Made by a program: the position numbers and the translations under genes
Source of the DNA: an uncultured Bacteroidales bacterium
Lineage (GTDB): Bacteria; Bacteroidota; Bacteroidia; Bacteroidales; P3
Direction of reading: 5' to 3'
DNA length: 38,365 nucleotides
Assembly (NCBI GenBank): GCA_947175635.1
Contig: CAMWNM010000016.1
Coordinates: forward strand, 1-38,365
In this document: piece by piece, positions 28,691 through 35,865 of the stretch
Position numbering within the stretch: the stretch's first letter is position 1
How the letters are laid out: the number at the start of each line of letters is the position of its first letter
The notes under the pieces: model-generated
Databases searched by the model: none
What the model saw: the letters and a program-made list of their open reading frames with translations, nothing else
What the model was told of the DNA's origin: nothing

Positions 28691-28723
28691 AAAGAGCCTG
28701 CCGTACGGCAGGCTCTTTTTTTT
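28691..28723. terminator. palindromic terminator between phoH and the VWA gene
   Basis: A perfect 28-base palindrome (28691-28718) with arms AAAGAGCCTGCC and GGCAGGCTCTTT around GTAC. A T run follows to 28723 on the plus strand and AAA lies at the other flank. It serves phoH and possibly also the convergent minus-strand gene that ends at 28783. Confidence 0.92.
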
Positions 28724-28782
28724 GCTTTAAATACGGTCGGTTATACCCCGATTGCGCCCGGTTTTGGGGCGTTCATCACACG

Positions 28783-30939
28783 CTATAAGTTGCCGAAGCG
28801 GCGGCGGGCCAGAAACTCCAGGCAGGAGAGAAGCAAAAGGAGAATCAGGAGCGGTGTCTTTTCCAACAGGGAAAGATAGCTTTCTTCGGTGTGTAGCCGG
28901 GGCTTGAGATCGTTGCGGCTTTCGATCGCCTTGAAGAGTTCGTCCCATGCCGCCGGTTGCGGCTTTTCGGGGCCGCCGGCATAGAAAAAGCCTCCGTTGT
29001 AGGTAAGGGCGAGGTTGCGCAACAGTTCTGTCCGGGTGGGTTGCTGCGGATTCTCTATCCGGGGATCGGACACGCTGAAAACCCCCTCGGCCCTGTAAGT
29101 CTGTTCTCCTATCGTGGCGGAGGCCGCATAACGGTAATCGCCTTCGGGCAGGAAGCCCGCGTCCAGACGATAGTTGTCGCCTTCGGGCAAAAACAGAAAC
29201 TCGTAACGTAGATCATTCTGCGCCTCTACGGTAAAACGCACTTCGGCATCCGGTGTTTTTTCAAAAGCGGCGTTGTACAGCTCGGCGTAAACCTCCAGTT
29301 TCTCGGTGTTCCGTATCGTGGCCGGACAGCGAACCGTCAGGTTGTTTTCGGGACGGACTTCGCAGAGCAGTTGCACCACACGGTCTATAAGGCGGTCGAA
29401 CGACTCGGTATCGCCTGTTTCCTGATAGTTGGCAAGCCGCCATTTCCACAGTCCGCTGCCGGCCAGGAGGCCGGCGCTCCGGTTGCCCTGTCGGACAATC
29501 CACAGCAGAGGCTCGTCGGTGGCTACCTGCATGATGACCTGGTTCAGTACCGTCTGGCTGCCGGCAACCGGAGCGCAGGCGGCAAAGGGCACCCACAAGG
29601 GCGGGAACGAGGCCCAACGGCGTTTATCTTCCCCGGATACGTTGAACAACCCGAACGAAGCCGGAACGGTGCCCTGTGCCGCGGCAAAGCTTCCGCTTTG
29701 CCGGCCTCCCCCCACTCCAACGGTCTCCTTGTCGAAAGCCGAAAGCAGGGTGGAAGGCGTAATCATATAGAAAATCGGCTTCCTGTCCCATACCGCCTGC
29801 AGGCCGTCAAGGGGAAAGGAAGCCGAGGGAAGACCATGCAACACCACCAAGTCGTAGGCCTCGAAACGTTTTGGATTTTGCAGAAAGGGAGCCATATCCT
29901 GGGCCAGTACCAGATCGAGCTTGTATTTTTCCTGTTGGTTCAGGCTTTGACGCAGACAGGATATATCGGGATGGGGTGCATGGGCGATAAGGAGTATCTT
30001 CTGCCGGTTGTCCAACACCTGCACCCGGAACTCCCGCCGGTTGTTCTCCCGGTCGTTTTCTTCTTCTACGGCATCCAGCATCACCTGATACCGCTTCATG
30101 CCGCTTTCTTCGGCCATACATTCCCATTCCACCGTAAGTTCGTCCTTTCCCCCGAAAGCGATATCGCACGCCTGTAGTTCCTTTCCGTCCGAAATCAGCC
30201 GGAGGCGTGTTTTCGCCATGGGAGCGCGGTGCTGTGCCATACGGATCCGCAAGGGAAACCTGTTGCCCTTGAACGCATAGCGGTTGAAGAGCACCTCTTC
30301 GATAAACAGGTCGGGATGCAGGGTGGTGTCGCCCACGGCTACGGTATAGCAGGGAAAGGCAAGTTTCCGGTAGGCCGCAACCGGTTCTTCACCCAGATTC
30401 ACATTGCCGTCGGAAACAATCACGGCCAATGCGCTCTCTTGACCAACGGCGGCTTGCCCGATATGGCCGAACAGGGCCGCATAATCGGTGGCAGGTTCCT
30501 CAAAAGAGAAGCCGTGCGCAGGGTGCACCCGCAAACCGAAGCCGAGGATACGCACGTCGAAACGTTTGGAGAGCCGATCGGAGAGCCGGTTGATTTGCCG
30601 GTGTATTTCGGCAGAGAAAGCGGAGGGAACGAACGCCCCGCTGTCGGACAATGTCTTGCGGCAGTCTGCGTTGAGCGCCCCCCGCATCGAGGCCGATTCA
30701 TCTACGGCCAGATAGCATACGGGTTTCTCTATCACTTCCCTTTTTATCCGGACAGGAGGCAGGAACAGCAGCAGGCATAAAAGAAAAACGAACCCGAAAC
30801 GGAACGTGCAGAGGATAATCCGCCAGTTCCGGCCGAGTTCGTCTTTCCGGTTTCTCAAATACAGCGCTCCGGCGTATGCGGCCGCAACCAAAAGGGCGGC
30901 GGCCAAGGGCCATACGGAGGAAAGCATCTGTATCCGCAT
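28783..30939 (-). CDS. membrane protein with von Willebrand factor A-like domain
   Basis: 718 residues. There are two N-terminal transmembrane helices (about 8-28 and 40-62), a VWA-like domain right after them with a MIDAS-like DESASM at about residue 79 and VIVSDGNVNLGEE, then a long extracytoplasmic region. The region holds a Rossmann-like segment (KILLIAHAPHPDISCL, YDLVVLHGLP) of the kind seen in glutamine amidotransferase-like domains of such proteins. One C-terminal helix follows (about 696-712, LLILLLLLSCLEFL). The layout matches large Bacteroidetes VWA proteins related to the BatA/aerotolerance group, but no moxR or bat genes are nearby. It starts 7 nt after fabG, so it is co-transcribed. 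Function unknown; a metal-dependent adhesion or assembly role is only inference. Confidence 0.78.
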   Translation of the reverse strand: MRIQMLSSVWPLAAALLVAAAYAGALYLRNRKDELGRNWRIILCTFRFGFVFLLCLLLFLPPVRIKREVIEKPVCYLAVDESASMRGALNADCRKTLSDSGAFVPSAFSAEIHRQINRLSDRLSKRFDVRILGFGLRVHPAHGFSFEEPATDYAALFGHIGQAAVGQESALAVIVSDGNVNLGEEPVAAYRKLAFPCYTVAVGDTTLHPDLFIEEVLFNRYAFKGNRFPLRIRMAQHRAPMAKTRLRLISDGKELQACDIAFGGKDELTVEWECMAEESGMKRYQVMLDAVEEENDRENNRREFRVQVLDNRQKILLIAHAPHPDISCLRQSLNQQEKYKLDLVLAQDMAPFLQNPKRFEAYDLVVLHGLPSASFPLDGLQAVWDRKPIFYMITPSTLLSAFDKETVGVGGGRQSGSFAAAQGTVPASFGLFNVSGEDKRRWASFPPLWVPFAACAPVAGSQTVLNQVIMQVATDEPLLWIVRQGNRSAGLLAGSGLWKWRLANYQETGDTESFDRLIDRVVQLLCEVRPENNLTVRCPATIRNTEKLEVYAELYNAAFEKTPDAEVRFTVEAQNDLRYEFLFLPEGDNYRLDAGFLPEGDYRYAASATIGEQTYRAEGVFSVSDPRIENPQQPTRTELLRNLALTYNGGFFYAGGPEKPQPAAWDELFKAIESRNDLKPRLHTEESYLSLLEKTPLLILLLLLSCLEFLARRRFGNL

Positions 30940-30946
30940 GGTTTTC

Positions 30947-31693
30947 TTACATATTCATACCACCGCAAACGTGCAGTACCTGACCGCTTACATACGAAGA
31001 GAGATCGGAAGCCAGGAAGAGGCATACGTTGGCCACGTCTTCGGGCGTTCCGCCACGGTGCAGGGGAATTTTGGCGGCCCATTCCTTGCGTACATCCTCG
31101 GAAAGCTGGGCGGTCATGTCGGTGATGATGAAGCCGGGGGCGATGGCGTTGGCGCGGATACCGCGTTTGCCGAATTCCTTGGCCACCGATTTGGTGAAAC
31201 CGATGATACCGGCTTTGGAAGCCGAGTAGTTGGCCTGACCGGCATTGCCCGATACGCCTACCACCGAACTGAGACTGATGATGCTGCCCGAACGTTGGCT
31301 GCTCATGATGGGCGCCACGCATTTGGTGAAGTTGAATACCGATTTAAGGTTTACATTGATAACCGCGTCCCATTGCTGTTCGGTCATACGCAACAGGAGA
31401 CCGTCTTTCGTGATACCGGCGTTGTTCACCAAAATATCGATACGGCCGAAATCCTTGGCGATGGCGGCCACCGTTTCTTCGGTATTGGCGGTGTTGGAAG
31501 CATCGGAAGCGTAACCTTTGGCTTTTACGCCCATGCCTTCAAGTTCTTTTACCAAAGCCTGCATATTTTCGTCGTCGCGCAAGTCGGTAAAGGCGATATG
31601 GGCACCTTCGGCCGCAAAACGTAAGGCGATGGCCTTGCCGATACCGCGAGAGGCTCCGGTAATCAGGGCTACTTTGTCTTGTAAAAGTTTCAT
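30947..31693 (-). CDS. fabG: 3-oxoacyl-[acyl-carrier-protein] reductase
   Basis: Short-chain dehydrogenase that reduces 3-oxoacyl-ACP with NADPH in type II fatty-acid elongation. The 248 residues show the cofactor loop ITGASRGIGKA, ILVNNAGITKDGLL, the catalytic Ser143, Tyr156 and Lys160 (LSSVVGVSG, NYSASKAG) and the IAPGFIITDMT segment, all at FabG spacing. The frame opens upstream at 31738, but the ATG at 31693 gives the standard N terminus (MKLLQDKVALITG). It lies between an rseC-like gene (41 nt upstream) and the VWA gene (7 nt downstream). No other fatty-acid genes are adjacent, so it could be the main FabG or a relative with another 3-oxoacyl substrate. Confidence 0.93.
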   Translation of the reverse strand: MKLLQDKVALITGASRGIGKAIALRFAAEGAHIAFTDLRDDENMQALVKELEGMGVKAKGYASDASNTANTEETVAAIAKDFGRIDILVNNAGITKDGLLLRMTEQQWDAVINVNLKSVFNFTKCVAPIMSSQRSGSIISLSSVVGVSGNAGQANYSASKAGIIGFTKSVAKEFGKRGIRANAIAPGFIITDMTAQLSEDVRKEWAAKIPLHRGGTPEDVANVCLFLASDLSSYVSGQVLHVCGGMNM

Positions 31694-31734
31694 GAGATTA
31701 TACGTTTTTATGAAAGATATTCGTGATAGTCGGA

Positions 31735-32160
31735 TCAAGCTTCCGTTTTCTTTTCGATACCGAAACTGAAACGCCGGTCTATTTTTCTCGAACTTACCTT
31801 GAGTGCAAGGAAATACAAAGCCAGCGCCACCAAGGCACCCAAGCCGAGCAACGGTTCGCTTTTGGTAAACAAGGCCGTGAGGAATATGCCGGCGGCAGCG
31901 GCGACCAAAGAAAACACATAGGCGTAAAGCACGGCCTTTAATCCCATGCCCGGACTGAGAAACACATTTACCGTTTCCCCCGGCCGGTAATCAGCGGAAC
32001 GAGCGGTCTTGATCCGTATTTCCTTGTCGGTTTTTTCCGACATCTGGCAGAGGCTTTTGGCATGGCAGGAACCGCAGGCCGAGGTGGATTGGATCTTTAC
32101 CGTAACCGAACCTTGGCCAACTTGCGTAACGATGCCTTCGTGAGAAATCTTTTCTGCCAT
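31735..32160 (-). CDS. SoxR-reducing system / sigma-E regulator RseC-MucC family protein
   Basis: 141 residues. A short N-terminal domain with a cysteine cluster (SACGSCHAKSLC, C-x2-C-x5-C) is followed by PGETVNVFLSPGMGLKAVLY and two transmembrane helices (about 80-100 and 105-125), ending in a charged tail. This order is that of RseC/MucC proteins, which modulate sigma-E signalling in Proteobacteria and in Bacteroidetes typically precede the rnf electron-transport genes. No rnf gene is present here. The frame is open to 32316, but the ATG at 32160 (MAEKISHEG) starts the conserved domain and lies 68 bases from a perfect -7 box. It heads the rseC-fabG-VWA unit. Its role in this phylum is unproven; redox or membrane-complex assembly is a guess. 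Confidence 0.8.
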   Translation of the reverse strand: MAEKISHEGIVTQVGQGSVTVKIQSTSACGSCHAKSLCQMSEKTDKEIRIKTARSADYRPGETVNVFLSPGMGLKAVLYAYVFSLVAAAAGIFLTALFTKSEPLLGLGALVALALYFLALKVSSRKIDRRFSFGIEKKTEA

Positions 32161-32227
32161 TTGCGTTCCATTTGCGTTTGAATGCCGTCCGGATTGTCCG
32201 TGCCGGCTTAGGCTTGAAATCCGTCTG

Positions 32228-32235
32228 CAAATATA
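32228..32235 (-). promoter_or_regulatory. promoter -7 box of the rseC-like gene
   Basis: On the minus strand this reads TATATTTG followed by C, a perfect TAnnTTTG box. It lies between the HU terminator and the rseC-like start. No clear -33 box. Confidence 0.5.
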
Positions 32236-32270
32236 CGGATGTTTTTCGAGCCCCGTAAGGGAAAGGGGAT

Positions 32271-32304
32271 ATAAACAAAACGCCCTCCCGAGGGAAGGCG
32301 TTTT
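32271..32304 (-). terminator. HU gene terminator
   Basis: AAAACGCC (32277-32284) pairs with GGCGTTTT (32297-32304), with an inner TCCC/GGGA stem (32286-32295). On the minus strand the stem is followed by a T-rich tail (GTTTAT). It starts 20 bases after the HU stop. Confidence 0.85.
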
Positions 32305-32324
32305 ACAAGAAAACAAGATGAATC

Positions 32325-32597
32325 TTATTTCACTTTCTTAGCCAAGGTGGCACCGGCTTTGAATTTAACCACCTTCTTGGCGGCAATCTTGATGCTCTGG
32401 CCGGTTTGAGGATTGTGACCCTTGCGGGCGGCTCTTTTCTGAACGCTGAAAGTACCGAAACCAATCAAGGCGATACGATCGCCTTTCTTGAGCGCGTCGG
32501 TGGTAACGTTCAAATAAGCTTCGAGGGCTTTTTTGGAATCGGCCTTGGAAAGGTTGGCTTTCTTGGCCATCGCTTCGATCAATTCTGTTTTGTTCAT
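32325..32597 (-). CDS. hup: HU family DNA-binding protein
   Basis: 90 residues, the standard size for HU, a small basic dimer that bends and compacts DNA. It shows MNKTELIEAMAKKANLSKADSKKALEA helices, the family signature IGFGTFSVQKRAARKGHNPQTG and the DNA-grasping arm with the intercalating-proline position (NPQTGQ), ending KFKAGATLAKKVK. The frame opens upstream to 32642, but the ATG at 32597 is the family start and lies 43 bases from an excellent promoter. It is a single-gene unit with its own promoter and terminator. Codon bias is strong, consistent with an abundant protein. Confidence 0.96.
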   Translation of the reverse strand: MNKTELIEAMAKKANLSKADSKKALEAYLNVTTDALKKGDRIALIGFGTFSVQKRAARKGHNPQTGQSIKIAAKKVVKFKAGATLAKKVK

Positions 32598-32639
32598 GAC
32601 TGTAAGTTTTAGGAGTTGAACATTCAATGTTTTACGAAG

Positions 32640-32670
32640 CAAAGGTATTTTTTATTCGGAAAATGGCAAA
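32640..32670 (-). promoter_or_regulatory. HU gene promoter (textbook Bacteroidetes form)
   Basis: On the minus strand: TTTG (32670-32667), a 19-base spacer, then TACCTTTG (32647-32640) followed by C. Both boxes are perfect matches to TTTG / TAnnTTTG at the canonical spacing. It is the best promoter in the window and falls between fmt (stop at 32700) and hup. Confidence 0.85.
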
Positions 32671-32699
32671 ATAGGAAAGGACTTATAATCTGAATATTG

Positions 32700-33692
32700 C
32701 TATTCTGCATTGTTTATAACCTCAGCAGAGAAGTAGTCTCTGGCTTCGTCAACGCGAAAGCCGCGTAAACAGTCGCTTATTGTAAGTTGTTTTTTTCCAG
32801 GTAGTTGCAGTTTTTTTACAGAAACAAAATTTCCATCGCCGCAACAGATGCTTAGAAAATGTTTATTATCAGACACAAACCGCCCTTGTTCATAACTTTT
32901 TTTGACCGGCCCTTCCCAAACCCCCTCGATTAGCTTCACCGGAAGGGTTTTTCCGGAGGAAAACTGGTGCAGGCAGGCAATGGCGCCGGGGTAGGGGCTG
33001 AGCGCATGCAGGTGTTGCAGTACTTCCCGGGCGGATTGATTGAAGTTTAAAAAACAATCTTTCTTAAAAATTTTTGGTGCATTTGGCAGATTTCCGCAGT
33101 CTGAACCCGACTGAGGGATAGGATTCACCTTGCCTTCGAATAAAGCCTGTGCGGTTTTTACCGTGAGCGGTGCACCGAGGGCAAGCAATTTGTCGTGCAG
33201 GCTGCCGGCGGTTTCGTTTTCGTCCAACGGGATTTTTTCCTGAAACAGAATCGCACCCGTATCCAAATCCTTGTCAAGCAGAAAAGTGGTAACACCGCTT
33301 TCCCTCTCTCCGTTCCAGATGGCTCTTTGAATGGGCGCGGCGCCCCGGTATAGGGGCAGGAGGGAGGCATGGAGGTTGAAAGTGCCTAAGGGCGGCATGC
33401 TCCATACTTCCTGCGGCAGCATGCGGAACGCCACCACAATCTGTAAATCGGCTTTGTAGGCGGCCAGCTGTGCCAAAAAAACGGGATCTTTCAGTTTTAC
33501 GGGTTGCAGTACGGGCAATCCGGCCTCGAGGGCGGTTCGCTTTACATCGCTCATGCCCGTCTTCTGCCCTCTTCCGATAGGTTTGTCGGGCATGGTTACT
33601 ACGGCCACCACATTCAGTCCGGCCTGCAACAAAGCCCTGAGGCAGCCGGAAGCGAACTCGGGCGTGCCCATAAAGACGATCCGACCGTTCAT
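32700..33692 (-). CDS. fmt: methionyl-tRNA formyltransferase
   Basis: Transfers a formyl group from 10-formyl-THF to Met-tRNA(fMet), required for normal initiation. The 330 residues show the Rossmann start IVFMGTPEFASGCLRALL, the substrate loop PIGRGQK, and the active-site block GTFNLHASLLPLYRGAAPIQRAI (Asn and His), with the catalytic Asp in LLDKDLDTGAILF. The C-terminal OB-like tRNA domain (about 205-325) is recognisable (HALSPYPGAIA, KLIEG) but divergent. The DNA encoding the last 130 or so residues looks clearly more A+T rich than the first two-thirds. It starts one base after the ribH stop codon, so the two are translated from one message. No terminator was noticed between its stop and the HU promoter. 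Confidence 0.95.
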   Translation of the reverse strand: MNGRIVFMGTPEFASGCLRALLQAGLNVVAVVTMPDKPIGRGQKTGMSDVKRTALEAGLPVLQPVKLKDPVFLAQLAAYKADLQIVVAFRMLPQEVWSMPPLGTFNLHASLLPLYRGAAPIQRAIWNGERESGVTTFLLDKDLDTGAILFQEKIPLDENETAGSLHDKLLALGAPLTVKTAQALFEGKVNPIPQSGSDCGNLPNAPKIFKKDCFLNFNQSAREVLQHLHALSPYPGAIACLHQFSSGKTLPVKLIEGVWEGPVKKSYEQGRFVSDNKHFLSICCGDGNFVSVKKLQLPGKKQLTISDCLRGFRVDEARDYFSAEVINNAE

Positions 33693-33693
33693 C

Positions 33694-34179
33694 TTAGCCT
33701 ATATTGAGGATGTGGAGCATCTGCAGGGCGGCTTCGGCGGCTTCGCTGCCTTTGTTGCCGAGTTTCCCGCCCGCGCGTTCTTCGGCCTGAGCCAAGGTGT
33801 TGGTGGTCAGGACACCGAAGATAGTCGGTTTGAGGTAGCGGATGCCTACTTCTGTAAGACCGTCGGCAACTGCCTGACAGATGAAGTCGAAATGCCGGGT
33901 TTCGCCCTGAATCACACAGCCTAAACAGATAACGGCATCGGTATCCGGTCGGGCGGCAAAAGCGGCCGCGGCCGAGGAAAGTTCAAAACTGCCCGGCACG
34001 GACACCACGCGGATATGGTCTTGCGCTACACCTGCGTTGCGCAAGGTCTGCACGCAACCGTCGCGCAAGGCATGTGTAACGGAAGTGTTCCATTCTGCCA
34101 CGAGCACTACGAACCGATGGTCGGGATTAAGGGAAAAGGAATTTAGAGGCTGGTCTGAAATGCGGTTTAGGGTTGCCAT
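33694..34179 (-). CDS. ribH: 6,7-dimethyl-8-ribityllumazine synthase
   Basis: Penultimate step of riboflavin synthesis: condenses 5-amino-6-ribitylaminouracil with 3,4-dihydroxy-2-butanone 4-phosphate. The 161-residue protein forms 60-mer or pentamer shells in the family. It shows VAEWNTSVTHAL, VPGSFELSSAAAAFA (phosphate-binding), VICLGCVIQGETRHFDFI (catalytic His) and PTIFGVLTTNTLAQAEERAGGKLGNKG. The ATG at 34179 gives an N terminus slightly longer than minimal family members. It follows a terminator at 34219-34262 and is translationally adjacent to fmt. Other riboflavin genes are not in the window, and no FMN riboswitch was seen upstream (only about 40 bases lie between terminator and start). 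Confidence 0.96.
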   Translation of the reverse strand: MATLNRISDQPLNSFSLNPDHRFVVLVAEWNTSVTHALRDGCVQTLRNAGVAQDHIRVVSVPGSFELSSAAAAFAARPDTDAVICLGCVIQGETRHFDFICQAVADGLTEVGIRYLKPTIFGVLTTNTLAQAEERAGGKLGNKGSEAAEAALQMLHILNIG

Positions 34180-34218
34180 GGATTATAAGATAAGTGGGTG
34201 TATGAGGAAAGCGGCCAT

Positions 34219-34262
34219 AAAAAAAGGGAAACCGCCGTTTCTGAAACGATTGCCGGTTTCCC
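34219..34262 (-). terminator. terminator of the membrane TPR gene
   Basis: Minus-strand hairpin GGGAAACCG/CGGTTTCCC (34226-34234 with 34254-34262), with an inner CGTTT/AAACG stem (34237-34249), followed by seven T bases on the minus strand (34225-34219). It begins 22 bases after the TPR gene stop. Confidence 0.88.
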
Positions 34263-34283
34263 CCGAAAAGGTCGGTTTGAGCT

Positions 34284-34973
34284 TTATTTGCCTAATTTGG
34301 CGTTCATTCGGGCAATGTAGCGCTCAATGTCGCTTGCTTCGCGTGAAGCGGGGAATTGATCGCGTACGCTTTGGTAGAGGCTCAAGGCCTTGCCGTATTG
34401 CTGCAGGCTTTCGTGAACCATGGCCGTGCGCATTATCAGCGCCGGCGTAAGCACTTCGTTGGGATACTTGGAAATGCCTTTGCTGTAGGCTTCAAGCGCT
34501 TTTTCGGGTTGATCCAACTCCATATAGGCATCGCCCAGCACCTGACAGGAAAGTATGAAGAGCACGGGATCTTTGGTACGGAATTTCTTAAGGTATGCCA
34601 CGGCATCTTCAAAATGTCCTTGATGCAGATAGGCCAGACCGGCGTAATAATTGGCCAGTTTGCCGCTTTTGGTAAGACTGTAGCGGTCGGCGATCTCGAG
34701 CATGCCTGCATGTTGGCCGTCGCCGTTGAGCGCTACCGACAGCGAATCCATTTCAAAATAACGTTGGGCAACGAACATTTCTTCCGCCGCCGTTTTTTCT
34801 TTGGGTGCGATGTAGAGGTATTTTACCCCGAAATATCCCACCACCAATACCACGATAACGGCAACGATGCCGATAATGAGCGAGCGGTGCTTTTCAAAAA
34901 AATCGCCCGTTTTGACGAGCGCCACTTCCACATCTTCCACCACTTGTTCGCCTTTTTCCACTTTTTCAGCCAT
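34284..34973 (-). CDS. membrane-anchored tetratricopeptide-repeat protein (YfgM-like)
   Basis: 229 residues. A charged N-terminal segment is followed by one transmembrane helix (about 31-52, LIIGIVAVIVVLVVGYFGVKYLY), then TPR-like helices: YYAGLAYLHQGHFEDAVAYLKKF (about 108-130), LGDAYMELDQPEKALEAYSKGI (about 144-166) and a third around YGKALSLYQSVRDQFP (about 190-205). This topology (short cytoplasmic tail, one helix, periplasmic TPRs) resembles YfgM, an ancillary SecYEG/chaperone partner in E. coli, and is common in Bacteroidetes. No YfgL/BamB or der gene lies next to it. A role in handling exported proteins is inference. A weak -7 box (TATCTTCG) lies about 22 bases upstream. Confidence 0.82.
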   Translation of the reverse strand: MAEKVEKGEQVVEDVEVALVKTGDFFEKHRSLIIGIVAVIVVLVVGYFGVKYLYIAPKEKTAAEEMFVAQRYFEMDSLSVALNGDGQHAGMLEIADRYSLTKSGKLANYYAGLAYLHQGHFEDAVAYLKKFRTKDPVLFILSCQVLGDAYMELDQPEKALEAYSKGISKYPNEVLTPALIMRTAMVHESLQQYGKALSLYQSVRDQFPASREASDIERYIARMNAKLGK

Positions 34974-34994
34974 AATGCTTAAATATTTAGGGCG

Positions 34995-35002
34995 CGAAGA
35001 TA
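34995..35002 (-). promoter_or_regulatory. weak -7 box before the membrane TPR gene
   Basis: Minus strand TATCTTCG, one mismatch to TAnnTTTG, 22 bases from the start codon. No -33 match. Confidence 0.3.
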
Positions 35003-35052
35003 CGAAAAAATCCGGGAAAAAGCTTTCTTCTTTTCTTTTTCAAAAAAAGTAG

Positions 35053-35060
35053 TATCTTTG
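35053..35060 (+). promoter_or_regulatory. tRNA-Leu operon promoter -7 box
   Basis: TATCTTTG followed by C, a perfect TAnnTTTG box, ending 10 bases before the first tRNA. The -33 region is a pyrimidine-rich tract without a clean TTTG. Confidence 0.65.
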
Positions 35061-35070
35061 CAACCCGTTT

Positions 35071-35154
35071 GCCCAGATGGCGGAATTGGTAGACGCGCTA
35101 CTTTGAGGGGGTAGTGTCGGTTTCGACGTGCAAGTTCGAGTCTTGTTCTGGGCA
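35071..35154 (+). tRNA. tRNA-Leu (anticodon GAG)
   Basis: Class II tRNA of 84 nt. Acceptor GCCCAGA (35071-35077) pairs with TCTGGGC (35147-35153), discriminator A at 35154. The D-loop contains GGTAGAC. Anticodon stem CTACT/GGTAG with loop TTGAGGG, anticodon GAG at 35105-35107. The long variable arm closes with GTCG/CGAC, and the T-loop is TTCGAGT. CCA is not encoded (CCG follows). Confidence 0.95.
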
Positions 35155-35186
35155 CCGTGAAAGGCTGATAAACCGTCAGCCTTTTT

Positions 35187-35270
35187 GCCCAAATGGCGGA
35201 ATTGGTAGACGCGCTAGTTTCAGGGACTAGTTTCAGCAATGAAGTGCAAGTTCGAGTCTTGTTTTGGGCA
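35187..35270 (+). tRNA. tRNA-Leu (anticodon CAG)
   Basis: Second class II tRNA, 84 nt. Acceptor GCCCAAA (35187-35193) pairs with TTTGGGC (35263-35269), discriminator A at 35270. Anticodon stem CTAGT/ACTAG with loop TTCAGGG, anticodon CAG at 35221-35223. Variable arm TTCA/TGAA with a GCAA tetraloop. The D-arm, T-arm and much of the acceptor are nearly identical to the first copy, so the pair arose by tandem duplication. CCA is not encoded. Confidence 0.95.
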
Positions 35271-35276
35271 CCCCAG

Positions 35277-35319
35277 ATAGCTGTTAATCATTTTTGATTT
35301 TCAGCTATTTTTATTTTTG
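35277..35319 (+). terminator. terminator of the tRNA-Leu pair
   Basis: ATAGCTG (35277-35283) pairs with CAGCTAT (35302-35308), with an inner AATCA/TGATT stem (35286-35299) and a long T-rich tail (35308-35319). Confidence 0.88.
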
Positions 35320-35420
35320 CGATAAGCAATTTTCAATATACATTGTCAGGAACGGAGAAGGGACATGGTCTCAACCTTACGATTCTAACGCTAACGTTTC
35401 TGTGCCAAAAATAGAAAGCA

Positions 35421-35715
35421 TTATTCTGCGATAAAAACGGCATCGGGAGGTATGGTCTTTTCTGAATGATTTATGTCGTTTGCCGCAACAAATCCAAATG
35501 AGGCACAATCATCCTTTCTGAAATATTCCAAACAGATACCATCTGCAACTCTTTTTCAATAGAAGCTTAGTCCGGGAAATGATTTGAGGGGTTTCTCAAT
35601 CTCAGCCATATAACGTTTACTGCGATTTGCCGCCCTGAATCCCCGTAAATCAATATACGGAGCGTGGAAGGGTCTTCAAGCGTGATTTTCCTCCGCGCAT
35701 CGACCGTATCGCGTT
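35421..35715 (-). pseudogene. possible decayed small gene, unrecognised
   Basis: The 590-base gap between the tRNAs and the last gene has no intact ORF. On the minus strand two frames join into protein-like text. From about 35715 leftward one reads ARRKITLEDPSTLRILIYGD; near 35600 a second frame takes over (MAEIEKPLKSFPGLSFY), hits a stop, and continues with ICLEYFRKDDCASFGFVAAN and KTIPPDAVFIAE before a TAA near 35421. Composition is protein-like but no family was recognised. One frameshift plus one stop would make it a remnant of a gene of about 95-100 residues. The rest of the gap (35320-35420, 35716-35759) shows nothing. Speculative. Confidence 0.3.
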
Positions 35716-35759
35716 AAACGAAAGAACTGCGGAAAGGGGAATCGGAATGAATGGAAAGT

Positions 35760-35805
35760 GGCAAAACAAAAAACGCCGTGCTTGCACGGCGTTTTTTGTT
35801 TTGCC
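35760..35805. terminator. long-stem bidirectional terminator
   Basis: Perfect 21-bp inverted repeat: 35760-35780 against 35785-35805, loop CTTG. The G+C core is ACGCCGTG/CACGGCGT, flanked on both sides by A-rich and T-rich arms, so it can terminate from either direction. It lies 60 bases after the stop of the minus-strand gene at 35866. Confidence 0.9.
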
Positions 35806-35865
35806 AGCAGACCTTGCGGTTTGCTGTAAATATGGAAAAGAATCACTGCAAGGCAGTAGTCTGAA

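Noticed and set aside
34180-34218. FMN riboswitch upstream of ribH
   Set aside because: Only about 40 bases separate the preceding terminator from ribH, too little for an RFN element, and none of its conserved segments is visible.
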